This document shows, piece by piece, positions 7,562 to 15,613 of a stretch of DNA of 64,000 bases. The stretch is from the NCBI RefSeq assembly GCF_002428305.1, contig NZ_DIVJ01000048.1:1-64000 (forward strand), written 5' to 3'. The position numbers and the translations under genes were made by a program. The number at the start of each line of letters is the position of its first letter. The stretch's first letter is position 1. Source of the stretch: Flavobacterium sp. UBA6135. GTDB taxonomy: Bacteria > Bacteroidota > Bacteroidia > Flavobacteriales > Flavobacteriaceae. The notes beneath the pieces are model-generated. The model was not told the origin of the DNA, did not search any database, and was given only the letters and a program-made list of their open reading frames with translations.

Positions 7562-8863
7562 ATGAAAAATATTCAATATATCGTTATCTTTTTTGGAATT
7601 ACCTTTGGCCTCAAAGGTCAAAATCTACTTTCATTGGAAGAGGCGATTTCAAAAACATTAGAAAATAATTTTGATATTCGAATCGCCCGAAATGAATTAA
7701 AAATTGATGAAACAAATGTAACCGTTGGAAATGCCGGAATGCTACCTCGAGTTAACGGGATTATTACTAACAACAATACCATTTTAAATATTGATCAAAC
7801 TTTTGCAAACGGAAATGAAGTTGAAATTGATGGTGCTAAAAACTTGAACATCAATTATGGAATTGGTTTGGAATGGACACTTTTTGACGGTTTTAGGATG
7901 TTTGCCCGACACAATCAACTAAAAGAAATTCAAAAATTAGGCGAAACCGAATTAAAAGTTTCTATTCTATCAAAAGTAAGTCAAGTATATGAAACTTATT
8001 TTCAACTGGTAAATCAACAACAACTTTTAAAAAATATTGACAGTATTATAGCTGTTTCAGAATTTCGGTTGAAAACTGCCCAAAACCGATTTACTATCGG
8101 AAAAGCATCAAAACTAGAAGTTTTAAATGCAGAAGTAGATTATAATGCTGATGTTTCAACCAAAATTCAACTCAATGAACAATATGCCATTTCTAAAGTG
8201 CTTTTGAATGAATTATTGGTGCAACCAGCTGAAACCGATTTTGTAGTTGTTGAAATCATTTTAATTGATGAGTCTTTAAAATTAAATGACTTATTAACCG
8301 CCGCAAAAGAACAAAACCCGGAACTCCAAATTCAGTTTATCAACAAGAAGATTCAAGAGTATGAATTGAAACAAATCAAAGCCAATAGATATCCTACTTT
8401 TAATTTAACAACAGGGTATAATTTGGTTAGATCACAAACTCCATTTGGATTCGTAACCGAATCAACAGGACGAAATTTCAACTACGGATTTGTAGCATCT
8501 TTGAATTTATTTGACGGTTTCAATCAAAATAGAAACGAGAAAACATCAAAACTTCAATTGGAAAATACGCAACTTCAAATTGAAAAACAAAGTCAGGCTA
8601 TTCAAACCCAATTGAACACGCTATACCAAAGTTATCTTTCCAATTTGGCCTTATTGACTATAGAACAAAAAAACGAAAAAATTGCCAAACAAAATTTAGA
8701 CATTACACTTGATAAATATAAAATTGGTACAATCTCTCCTGTAGAATTCAGAACCGCCCAAGTTAATTATGCCAATGCCGTAATTCGATTAGCTAACGCA
8801 GAATTAAATGCAAAGCAAACAGAAATTAATCTGAAAGCAGTTGCAGGAAGTTTAAACCTATAA
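7562..8863 (+). CDS. TolC-family outer-membrane channel
   Basis: I chose the ATG at 7562, four bases after the pump stop, because MKNIQYIVIFFGITFGLKGQ is a plausible signal peptide; an upstream ATG at 7538 would overlap the pump gene. The 433-residue product starts with LLSLEEAISKTLENNFDIRI and has two homologous halves with long Gln/Leu/Asn-rich helices, the hallmark of outer-membrane efflux proteins. A barrel strand motif ending in LFDG occurs in each half. It completes the tripartite efflux system. No terminator is obvious after it. Confidence 0.9.
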   Translation: MKNIQYIVIFFGITFGLKGQNLLSLEEAISKTLENNFDIRIARNELKIDETNVTVGNAGMLPRVNGIITNNNTILNIDQTFANGNEVEIDGAKNLNINYGIGLEWTLFDGFRMFARHNQLKEIQKLGETELKVSILSKVSQVYETYFQLVNQQQLLKNIDSIIAVSEFRLKTAQNRFTIGKASKLEVLNAEVDYNADVSTKIQLNEQYAISKVLLNELLVQPAETDFVVVEIILIDESLKLNDLLTAAKEQNPELQIQFINKKIQEYELKQIKANRYPTFNLTTGYNLVRSQTPFGFVTESTGRNFNYGFVASLNLFDGFNQNRNEKTSKLQLENTQLQIEKQSQAIQTQLNTLYQSYLSNLALLTIEQKNEKIAKQNLDITLDKYKIGTISPVEFRTAQVNYANAVIRLANAELNAKQTEINLKAVAGSLNL

Positions 8864-8909
8864 CCGAAAACTTTTTATTTCCTAAAAACACAAGTTATTT
8901 ATTTTTTGC

Positions 8910-8917
8910 TACTTTTG
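8910..8917 (+). promoter_or_regulatory. Possible -7 box before the DUF1761 gene
   Basis: TACTTTTG fits TAnnTTTG and lies 28 bp before the ATG at 8946. No TTG element at the normal distance is visible. Confidence 0.4.
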
Positions 8918-8945
8918 ATAGACTAACCAATAACTAATTAACTTT

Positions 8946-9434
8946 ATGGAAATGAATTTTATAGCAATTCTTGTTGCTGCCTCAACCACATTGGTGGTCG
9001 GTTCAATTTGGTACAGCCCTATTTTATTCGGAAATGCTTGGATGAAAGAAACGGGACTTACAGAAGAAGATTTGAAAAAAGGAAGCATGCTGAAAATTTT
9101 CGGCTTAACTTATGTTTTTTCAGTATTCTTTGCCTTGATTTTTCAAGTGTTGTGCATTCATCAATTTGGCCCTTTAGGAATGATTGGCGGACCTGAATTT
9201 ATTGATGCTGCAAAACCTTCCTATGCCGCTTTTATGGCTGATTATGGGGATGCTTTCAGAACATTCAAACACGGAGCTCTTCACGGATTCATGTCCGGAT
9301 TGTTTCTAGCCTTCCCTTTGATAGCAATCAACGGATTATTTGAAAGAAAATCTTGGAAATACATCTTTATCCATACCGGTTACTGGTTGGTAACCATGAC
9401 CATCATGGGAGCCATTCTTTGCGGATGGGTATAA
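8946..9434 (+). CDS. DUF1761 family membrane protein
   Basis: This 162-residue integral membrane protein has about four TM helices. The N-terminus MNFIAILVAASTTLVVGSIW is followed by YSPILFGNAWMKETG, the characteristic DUF1761 signature. The central helix has SVFFALIFQVLCIHQFG, and the C-terminus ends in a Gly-rich helix. The role of DUF1761 is not established. Its stop codon abuts that of the convergent pterin dehydratase gene with no spacer, so the two transcripts must overlap at their 3' ends. Confidence 0.85.
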   Translation: MEMNFIAILVAASTTLVVGSIWYSPILFGNAWMKETGLTEEDLKKGSMLKIFGLTYVFSVFFALIFQVLCIHQFGPLGMIGGPEFIDAAKPSYAAFMADYGDAFRTFKHGALHGFMSGLFLAFPLIAINGLFERKSWKYIFIHTGYWLVTMTIMGAILCGWV

Positions 9435-9710
9435 TTACAATTGGTCTATTTCTGTAGCCAAAGTAAAGTCTTTATCCGTTAAACCGCCACTATCATGTGT
9501 GGTCAAACGGATGGAGACTTTGTTATAGACATTGGTCCATTCCGGATGATGGTTTTGCTTTTCTGCAAGCAATCCTACTTGAACCATAAATGCTAATGCT
9601 TCAGAAAAACTTTTAAATGTAAATGCCTTAAAAATCCCGTCGTCTTTAAACTGCCATTTTTTTAACGATTCCAATTTTGATTTAGCAGTAGCTTCTGTAT
9701 ACGTTTTCAT
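9435..9710 (-). CDS. phhB: 4a-hydroxytetrahydrobiopterin dehydratase (pterin carbinolamine dehydratase)
   Basis: The 91-residue protein has the length and signature of the PCD/DCoH family: a Trp-containing strand (KKWQFKDDGI), the FKSFSEALAFMVQVG helix and the catalytic HHPEW motif (about 53-57). It recycles carbinolamine pterin made by aromatic amino-acid hydroxylases, and in bacteria may also have pterin-related roles. No hydroxylase gene lies nearby. It converges on the DUF1761 gene with abutting stop codons. Confidence 0.88.
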   Translation of the reverse strand: MKTYTEATAKSKLESLKKWQFKDDGIFKAFTFKSFSEALAFMVQVGLLAEKQNHHPEWTNVYNKVSIRLTTHDSGGLTDKDFTLATEIDQL

Positions 9711-9801
9711 ATTTTTTTTATTTATATAAAGTTAAATAATAATTGTAATTAAGTAACATACTTTAACTTTATTGGCTTAAATCACAAACTTTACTATTCC
9801 T

Positions 9802-10950
9802 TTGGAAAACAACTATTCCTTTAAAATTTATACCTCTACACAAGAATTAAATGGCCAATGGGATGTGATTGCAAAGTCAAATATCTTTCTGTCCAAAGCA
9901 TATCTCGAAATTTTGGAAGAGGCAGCTCCTATCAATATGACTTGTTTTTTTATTGGTTTTTTTGAAAAGGAAAATCTGGTAGGAATCGCTATCGCTCAAT
10001 TTTTAAATCTAAATAAGTTAGAATCGTTTGGAGAAAGAGAACGATGCATTAAAACGGCCGTTAGAAATTTTATATTCAAAAACTTTTGTTCGCATGTTTT
10101 ATTCTTAGGAAATAATATGCTTAGCGGTCAGAATGCTTTTGTTTTTGACAAACATTTGGCTGCAAAAAAAGGAACACACTTACTTTATCAAGCTTCAGAA
10201 GAAATAAAAAAAATACTAAAAAAGAAAGGCACAAAAGTACATATCACCACCTTTAAAGATTTTGAAGAAGAAGAAATCAACGATTTTACATCGCCTCATT
10301 TCAAACAATTGTATCAGTTTACCATACAACCTAACATGGTTTTTACGGCAGACCCAAACTGGCACTCTTTTGAGGATTACATCGCTTCACTCTCAAAAAA
10401 GTACCGCGACCAATACAAACGTTGTCGAAAAAAAGCGGAAGGTATTCACAAACAAAAGATGAATCTGGAAGAAATAATCGCTAATGAAGATACCATTTAT
10501 AATTTGTATCACCATGTGGCTCAAAACGCCCCTTTTAACACCTTCTTTCTATCAAAACATCATTTCAGAACAATGAAAGAAAAACTAAAAGACCAGTTTT
10601 TATTTTATGGTTATTTTGAAAACGGCAACTTAATTGGATTCAATACATTAATTAAGAATGGCACTCAAATGGACACCTATTTTTTGGGCTATGATGAAAA
10701 AGTGCAACGCGAAAAAATGTTGTATTTAAACATGCTTTATGACATGATTGCCTATTCAATCAACAAAGGTTTTGCTGCAATAATTTTTGCTCGAACAGCT
10801 CTGGAAATCAAAAGTTCTGTTGGGGCAAAACCAATAGAAATGTTTGGTTTTATTCAACATGCCAACGCAATGATAAACAAAAAAATGGAACGCTTATTTT
10901 GTTATTTAGAACCTAAAACGGAATGGAAAGAACGCAATCCGTTTAAGTAG
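9802..10950 (+). CDS. GNAT/FemAB-like acyltransferase
   Basis: This 382-residue protein starts at TTG (9802); there is no in-frame ATG before residue 47, which would remove conserved-looking sequence. The second half (about 190-350) has features of a GNAT or FemAB-like fold: SLSKKYRDQYKRCRKKAEGI, then a long helix, FFLSKHHFRTMKEKL, and FYGYFENGNLIGFNTLIKNG as the acyl-CoA-binding-type strand pair. The FLGYDEKVQREKMLYLNML segment resembles the N-acyltransferase core seen in DUF482-type proteins. The acceptor is unknown. It is followed by repeats and a structured RNA element rather than a neighbour in the same operon. Confidence 0.7.
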   Translation: MENNYSFKIYTSTQELNGQWDVIAKSNIFLSKAYLEILEEAAPINMTCFFIGFFEKENLVGIAIAQFLNLNKLESFGERERCIKTAVRNFIFKNFCSHVLFLGNNMLSGQNAFVFDKHLAAKKGTHLLYQASEEIKKILKKKGTKVHITTFKDFEEEEINDFTSPHFKQLYQFTIQPNMVFTADPNWHSFEDYIASLSKKYRDQYKRCRKKAEGIHKQKMNLEEIIANEDTIYNLYHHVAQNAPFNTFFLSKHHFRTMKEKLKDQFLFYGYFENGNLIGFNTLIKNGTQMDTYFLGYDEKVQREKMLYLNMLYDMIAYSINKGFAAIIFARTALEIKSSVGAKPIEMFGFIQHANAMINKKMERLFCYLEPKTEWKERNPFK

Positions 10951-11045
10951 TTGCGGGTTTAAAAGTTGCAGGTTGCGGGTTTTTGCCACAAAGAAAGAAA
11001 GGCACTAAGCTTGTGAAAACTTTAAACTTAAAACCTGAAACTTCT
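10951..11045. repeat. Heptamer repeat tract
   Basis: Heptamer-like units GTTGCGG-GTTTAAA recur at the left, with a one-base phase shift between copies. On the right, 11018-11045 splits into four heptamers AACTTTA, AACTTAA, AACCTGA and AACTTCT. The right-hand units belong to the AACYTGA family that also forms the array at 27363. No coding sequence lies here. Confidence 0.6.
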
Positions 11046-11062
11046 TTTTACCACTAAACCCT

Positions 11063-11204
11063 TAGCCCGGATTGAAGTGGAAAGCCTTTTGCCGGATTGT
11101 TGTATTTTTTCTTGCTGAAAAAGAGCGACCGGAGGAAGCTCCTTTTTTAGCTTAGAAAAAAACAATAAGAAAAAAAAGCTTGTAACGGAAAGCCGGATTA
11201 GCTA
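11063..11204 (+). ncRNA. Flavo-1-like structured RNA element
   Basis: The segment starts TAGCCCGGATTGAAGTGG, carries AGCGACCGGAGGAAGCTCC in the middle and ends AACGGAAAGCCGGATTAGCTA. I recognise this pattern as the element common between genes in Flavobacterium and modelled as the Flavo-1 RNA motif; the name is from memory. Pairings seen directly are TAGC 11063-11066 with GCTA 11201-11204, CCGG with CCGG inside it, a long stem 11100-11116 with 11149-11165, and GGAG/CTCC at 11131-11142 around a GAAG loop. The distal stem runs into the stop codon of the convergent ABC-F gene. Function is unknown. Confidence 0.7.
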
Positions 11205-13109
11205 CAAATTATCAATGTCGCCTTGAACAACTTCCCAATCTTCAAGAAGTTGATCCAATTCTTTCTTTTTCTTGTTATAAGCAACAAAAAAATTGGCATC
11301 TTCAATATGTTTGTCATAATTGGAAGCTAAAGCTTTATCATCGTTTTGAATGTCAATTTCCAATTGTTTGATTTGACTTTCAATTTTGCTCAAACGGTTT
11401 TGAAGGGATTTGCTTTTCTTTTGATCTTCATAGGAAACCGATTTGTTTTCTTTGGTGTTGGAATTGACAACTACGTCTTTTTTCTCAATTTCACGCATGT
11501 TCATGGCGTTGCGTTGTTCTAAGAAGAAATTAATATCCCCTAAATATTCTCTGATTTTTTGGTCTTTAAATTCATAAACCACATTGGCCATGCCTTGCAA
11601 AAAATCCCTGTCGTGAGAAACTAAAAGCAAGGTTCCTTCAAACTTATTTAATGCGGCTTTCAATACGTTTTTAGACTTAATATCTAAGTGATTGGTGGGC
11701 TCATCCATCAATAAAACATTAATGGGCTGCAATAGAAGTTTACACAAAGCCAATCGATTTCGTTCACCTCCCGAAAGTACTTTTACTTTCTTTTCTACAT
11801 CATCACCACGAAACAAAAACGAACCCAACATGTCTCTGACTTTAGAGCGATTACTGTCTGTTGCGGCATTAACCATGGTCTCCAACAAAGTAATTTCGCC
11901 ATCTAAATATTCGGCTTGATTTTGAGCAAAATAGCCCAATTGCACATTGTGACCTAACTTGATACTTCCTTCATAAGGAAATTCATTAACAATGGCTTTG
12001 ATAAACGTAGATTTCCCTTGTCCGTTTTGACCCACAAAAGCAATTTTGCTACCGCGTTCCACCAACAAGGAAATGTCTTTTAAAATCGTTTTATCGCCAT
12101 AAGCTTTGGTAACATGTTCGGCTTCAATAACCACTCTTCCCGGAGTCACAGAAACAGGAAAAGAAATATTCATTACCGAATTGTCATCTTCATCAACTTC
12201 AATCCGTTCTACTTTATCTAATTTCTTGATAAGCGATTGAGCCATAGAGGCTTTGGAAGCTTTTGCCCGAAACTTTTCAATCAACTTTTCAGTTTCTTCA
12301 ATTTTTTTAGCTTGGTTTTTTTGGGTGGCCAATTGCTTTTCGCGAATTTCCTCACGCAAGACTAAATACTGTGAATAGGGCTTATTATAGTCATAGGCTT
12401 TACCTAAGGAGATTTCAATGGTTCGGTTAGTAACGTTGTCTAAAAACATTGTATCGTGCGATACAATCACCACAACGCCCGGAAAGTTTCTAAGAAAACT
12501 CTCCAACCAAATAATACTTTCAATATCCAAGTGGTTGGTTGGCTCATCCAACAACAAAATGTCATTGGATTGCAATAACAATTTAGCCAATTCAATACGC
12601 ATTCGCCATCCGCCGGAAAAAGTATCGGTAGCGTTATTAAAATCTTCTCTTTTGAAACCTAAACCTAATAAGATTTTTTCGGTATCACCCACATAATTAT
12701 AGCCCCCTAAAACTTCATAATGATGGGTTACATCACTCAATTCATCTATCAATTCAGAATAAATCTGGCTTTCATAATCAGTTCGTGTAGCCAGTTGATG
12801 GTTGATTTCATCAATTCTTCGTTCTGTTTTTTTAATGTCTTCAAAAGCTTGGTAGGCTTCTTCTAAAACAGTTCTTCCCTGCTCAAAATCAATATCCTGA
12901 CGAAGAAAGCCCATCCTTACTTCCTTTTCGGTAGCAATACTTCCGGAATCGGGTTTAAAATCGCCGGCTAAAATTTTTAGCATCGTTGATTTACCGGCAC
13001 CATTTTTACCTACCAATCCCACTCTGTCACCTGAACCTAATCGAAAGGTTACTTCTTCAAATAAAAATGTTCCGCCAAAGGAAACCGATAAATTGTGTAT
13101 GTTTAGCAT
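11202..13109 (-). CDS. ABC-F family ATPase
   Basis: The 635-residue protein has two ABC domains and no membrane segment, as in ABC-F translation factors. Domain 1 has Walker A GKNGAGKST (about 36-44), signature FSGGWRMRIELAKLL and Walker B LLLDEPTNHLD. Domain 2 has GQNGQGKST, LSGGERNRLALCKLL and LLMDEPTNHLD. The linker (about 245-300) is a charged helical P-site-tRNA-interaction-type arm, and a C-terminal coiled coil (about 540-635) resembles the Uup-type extension. It probably acts on ribosomes to resolve stalled states. No antibiotic-resistance signature is evident. Its stop lies inside the Flavo-1-like element. Confidence 0.92.
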   Translation of the reverse strand: MLNIHNLSVSFGGTFLFEEVTFRLGSGDRVGLVGKNGAGKSTMLKILAGDFKPDSGSIATEKEVRMGFLRQDIDFEQGRTVLEEAYQAFEDIKKTERRIDEINHQLATRTDYESQIYSELIDELSDVTHHYEVLGGYNYVGDTEKILLGLGFKREDFNNATDTFSGGWRMRIELAKLLLQSNDILLLDEPTNHLDIESIIWLESFLRNFPGVVVIVSHDTMFLDNVTNRTIEISLGKAYDYNKPYSQYLVLREEIREKQLATQKNQAKKIEETEKLIEKFRAKASKASMAQSLIKKLDKVERIEVDEDDNSVMNISFPVSVTPGRVVIEAEHVTKAYGDKTILKDISLLVERGSKIAFVGQNGQGKSTFIKAIVNEFPYEGSIKLGHNVQLGYFAQNQAEYLDGEITLLETMVNAATDSNRSKVRDMLGSFLFRGDDVEKKVKVLSGGERNRLALCKLLLQPINVLLMDEPTNHLDIKSKNVLKAALNKFEGTLLLVSHDRDFLQGMANVVYEFKDQKIREYLGDINFFLEQRNAMNMREIEKKDVVVNSNTKENKSVSYEDQKKSKSLQNRLSKIESQIKQLEIDIQNDDKALASNYDKHIEDANFFVAYNKKKKELDQLLEDWEVVQGDIDNL

Positions 13110-13130
13110 AATTTTGTTACAAATGTTACA

Positions 13131-13159
13131 TTGGATAACTTATGAAAAAGATACCTTTG
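13131..13159 (+). promoter_or_regulatory. Promoter of the DUF983 gene
   Basis: TTG (13131-13133) and TACCTTTG (13152-13159) are separated by 18 bp and fit the Bacteroidetes primary-sigma promoter. The predicted start is only about 10 bases before the ATG at 13176. Confidence 0.65.
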
Positions 13160-13175
13160 TATAAAATTTTTGCAA

Positions 13176-13565
13176 ATGTTAAAAAAAGGATCCAAATTGA
13201 ATAGCATTTTAACAGGAAGTTGTCCTAAATGCCATGAAGAAAGTATGTATTTGGAAAAAAACCCCTATAAAATGGGTAAAATTTTTGAAATGCATGAAAC
13301 ATGTAGCCATTGTGGTACGCGTTATAAAATTGAACCTTCGTTCTTTTACGGAGCAATGTATGTAAGTTATGGTTTAAGTATTGCTTTTGGAGTTGCCGCA
13401 TTTATTATTGCCAATGTATTTATCGGCTTGGGGTTGATTCATTCCTTTATAGCCATTGTTGCTACATTAATCCTTGCTTTTCCCATAATTCTAAGATTAT
13501 CAAGAAATATTTGGATTAGTATGTTTGTACAATTTGATCCAAACTGGAAATCAAAAACAAATTAA
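13176..13565 (+). CDS. DUF983 family zinc-ribbon membrane protein
   Basis: I use the ATG at 13176 rather than a TTG two codons earlier. The 129-residue protein has paired Cys motifs CPKC (16-19) and CSHC (43-46), which form a likely zinc ribbon, then two TM helices (about 57-80 and 85-105). The YKIEPSFFYGAMYVSYGLS segment is characteristic of DUF983. The function of the family is not established; it is presumed to sit in the inner membrane with the ribbon in the cytoplasm. Its end overlaps the convergent oxidoreductase gene by four bases. Confidence 0.85.
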   Translation: MLKKGSKLNSILTGSCPKCHEESMYLEKNPYKMGKIFEMHETCSHCGTRYKIEPSFFYGAMYVSYGLSIAFGVAAFIIANVFIGLGLIHSFIAIVATLILAFPIILRLSRNIWISMFVQFDPNWKSKTN

Positions 13566-14614
13566 TCCCAATTGATTTTTTTAAATCGCTTGATATCAAC
13601 CGCCGGATCTAATGGCACTTCATTTTCAATAAAATTGAAAAGTACTTTTGCCATAGCTGGAGCCAACATCACGCCACGAGTGCCGAGACCATTTAATACA
13701 TGTAAGTTAGAATAGTTAGGATGTCTTCCAACCATAGGTCGTCTGTCTTTCACAGTAGGTCGCACTCCGGCTAAATGACTTACAACTTCAAAATCGCAGT
13801 GTAAGAGTTCTTTCAAATGAGAAAGTAATTCTTGTTTACCTTCCTCTGTAGGTGTTGGCGTTTTATCCTCCCAATTATAAGTAGCTCCAACTTTGTATAA
13901 ATCATTTCCCAATGGAAGTATAAAAACGGATGATTTGATGATAACGTCCAGTTTTAAATCAGGTGCTTTTATAATTAACAACTCCCCTTTTGTGCCATCT
14001 AAAGGTAAAAGTGAAAAATAGGGATTGGAATGAATGCCATAACCTTCAGCAAAAATGACATGTTTGAATTTTTCATTATTGTAAATGACAAAGTCACGAG
14101 TCACTTCCAATGCATAGTAATCAAACGTTTCTTTAATTAAAACTTCCGATTTTGACAAAAACTCATGATAATTATTCAACAGCAAAGCAGTATCAACATA
14201 ACCGGATTGCATCACTTCACCATAACCGAAAGGAGAAGCAATGCCATTATAGGTGGTATGATTTAATTTGGTTGCTAAAAAGGGAGCCAAATTGGGTTTG
14301 TCTGAGGCTACAAACCAATTGTTTTGTTCTTCCACAGAAAAGAGTTTTCTGAAAATGGGAATTTTAAAATCAAGTTTTGAATTTAATTTAGACTCCAGAT
14401 CAGCATAAAAATGATTGACTAAATCAATTTGCTCTTGCGATTTCCACACTTCACTAAATCGTTTTAATATGACCGGATTGTACAAGCCACCGGCTATCGT
14501 AGAAGAATTTTGAGAATAATTTTCATAAACTCGTATTGTTTTATCGTTTCTAAGTGCGATTTCTGAAAAAGCAATTCCTGCTAAACCCGAGCCAATAATT
14601 AAATAATCTGTCAT
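13562..14614 (-). CDS. FAD-dependent oxidoreductase (D-amino-acid-oxidase fold)
   Basis: The 350-residue protein begins with a Rossmann dinucleotide motif (IIGSGLAG, residues 6-13). A second conserved block near the C-terminus, HLAGVRPTVKDRRPMVGRHP and LGTRGVMLAP, is the FAD-contact region of DAO-type enzymes. It lies in the same superfamily as glycine oxidase ThiO and the C-terminal half of MnmC. There is no signal peptide. Substrate is not deducible; an imino or amino acid, or a tRNA modification intermediate, are possibilities. It follows the gldKLMN terminator but reads in the same direction, so it may be expressed by readthrough. Confidence 0.85.
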   Translation of the reverse strand: MTDYLIIGSGLAGIAFSEIALRNDKTIRVYENYSQNSSTIAGGLYNPVILKRFSEVWKSQEQIDLVNHFYADLESKLNSKLDFKIPIFRKLFSVEEQNNWFVASDKPNLAPFLATKLNHTTYNGIASPFGYGEVMQSGYVDTALLLNNYHEFLSKSEVLIKETFDYYALEVTRDFVIYNNEKFKHVIFAEGYGIHSNPYFSLLPLDGTKGELLIIKAPDLKLDVIIKSSVFILPLGNDLYKVGATYNWEDKTPTPTEEGKQELLSHLKELLHCDFEVVSHLAGVRPTVKDRRPMVGRHPNYSNLHVLNGLGTRGVMLAPAMAKVLFNFIENEVPLDPAVDIKRFKKINWD

Positions 14615-14625
14615 GTGGTAAAAAT

Positions 14626-14656
14626 AAAAAACTCTTACCTAATGGTAAGAGTTTTT
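14626..14656 (-). terminator. Terminator of the gldKLMN operon
   Basis: Perfect 13-bp arms 14627-14639 and 14644-14656 enclose the loop TAAT, and a T-rich run follows on the minus strand. It sits 18 bp past the gldN stop and just before the oxidoreductase start. Confidence 0.85.
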
Positions 14657-14674
14657 AGTTTATTTATTTAGGAA

Positions 14675-15565
14675 TTAATAATTCCACATATCTTGTTCAA
14701 AATTTCTGATTTTTTCTTTCACTCTTTCAGATTCTAACAATTGATTAAGAGCGTTGTCTTTCATATACTTTTGAATGTCTCTATCACCATAAACATTTTC
14801 TTCTCTGTAAATTACAGCGTTAAAACGTCTTGAATTTAACAAGTGATCAAACGTTATTGGCATGGCAGAATTTCTATCATTGAATGCTTTGTATTCATGA
14901 AGAACGTCACGAGCAGCAGGGAAATAAACCCAAAATAACTCAATATAATCTTGTTCTTCCTTATCTAATGTAAAGATATCCGGAGTAACAGGACAAATAC
15001 CTAATAGCCTGTATTTCAATTCACCTTGACGTTTGTCAAAATACCAATAGCCTTTGATTTTATAATCAGAAACGTGAAACGATTCGATGTTATAAGGAAC
15101 GATATACTCTTCCGAAATAGGTATACCAGCATTATATTGTTCTCTACCGGCGTCTGTCGTGTCTTTACGAGTTAATGCTGATTCAATATCTTTCATAGAC
15201 TTCTTAGCAGTGAAATAACTGTCGGTGTAAACCTCTGTAAGTTTACCTGACTTCATTGCTTCTGTCAATACATCATATAAAGGCTTTCTATCCGGTCCTA
15301 AATCACCGTCAACAGGAAAATACAATGGAAAATTGATACGTTCATCTAAATCAATGATTTCCCATACTGTTTTACCCATTAAAACATCACGGTCATGAAC
15401 ATAACCATATTGCAATGGCTTGTCATTATCTGCCTCTAATTGAGCCGCTGTTTTTAAACCTATTTGGTCCGGTGTTTTAGCGTTTAATAGATTGGATTGA
15501 GCAACTGTGGGTACAGTTACAAAACCAAACGACAGAGCTACTAATAAATATCTTAAATTCATCAT
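14675..15565 (-). CDS. gldN: Gliding motility / type IX secretion protein GldN
   Basis: The 296-residue protein has a signal peptide ending near VAQS and starts at one of two adjacent ATGs (15565 or 15562). The conserved middle includes VWEIIDLDERINFPLYFP and the Tyr/Phe-rich block HVSDYKIKGYWYFDKRQGEL, both typical of GldN/PorN. In the type IX system GldN works with the lipoprotein GldK to form the periplasmic ring beneath the outer membrane. It is last in the gldK-L-M-N operon, 49 bp after gldM, and is followed by a strong terminator. Confidence 0.95.
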   Translation of the reverse strand: MMNLRYLLVALSFGFVTVPTVAQSNLLNAKTPDQIGLKTAAQLEADNDKPLQYGYVHDRDVLMGKTVWEIIDLDERINFPLYFPVDGDLGPDRKPLYDVLTEAMKSGKLTEVYTDSYFTAKKSMKDIESALTRKDTTDAGREQYNAGIPISEEYIVPYNIESFHVSDYKIKGYWYFDKRQGELKYRLLGICPVTPDIFTLDKEEQDYIELFWVYFPAARDVLHEYKAFNDRNSAMPITFDHLLNSRRFNAVIYREENVYGDRDIQKYMKDNALNQLLESERVKEKIRNFEQDMWNY

Positions 15566-15613
15566 TTAAAGAATTGTAGGTTAATTTGAAAGATAACGCT
15601 TATCTCTTTATTT

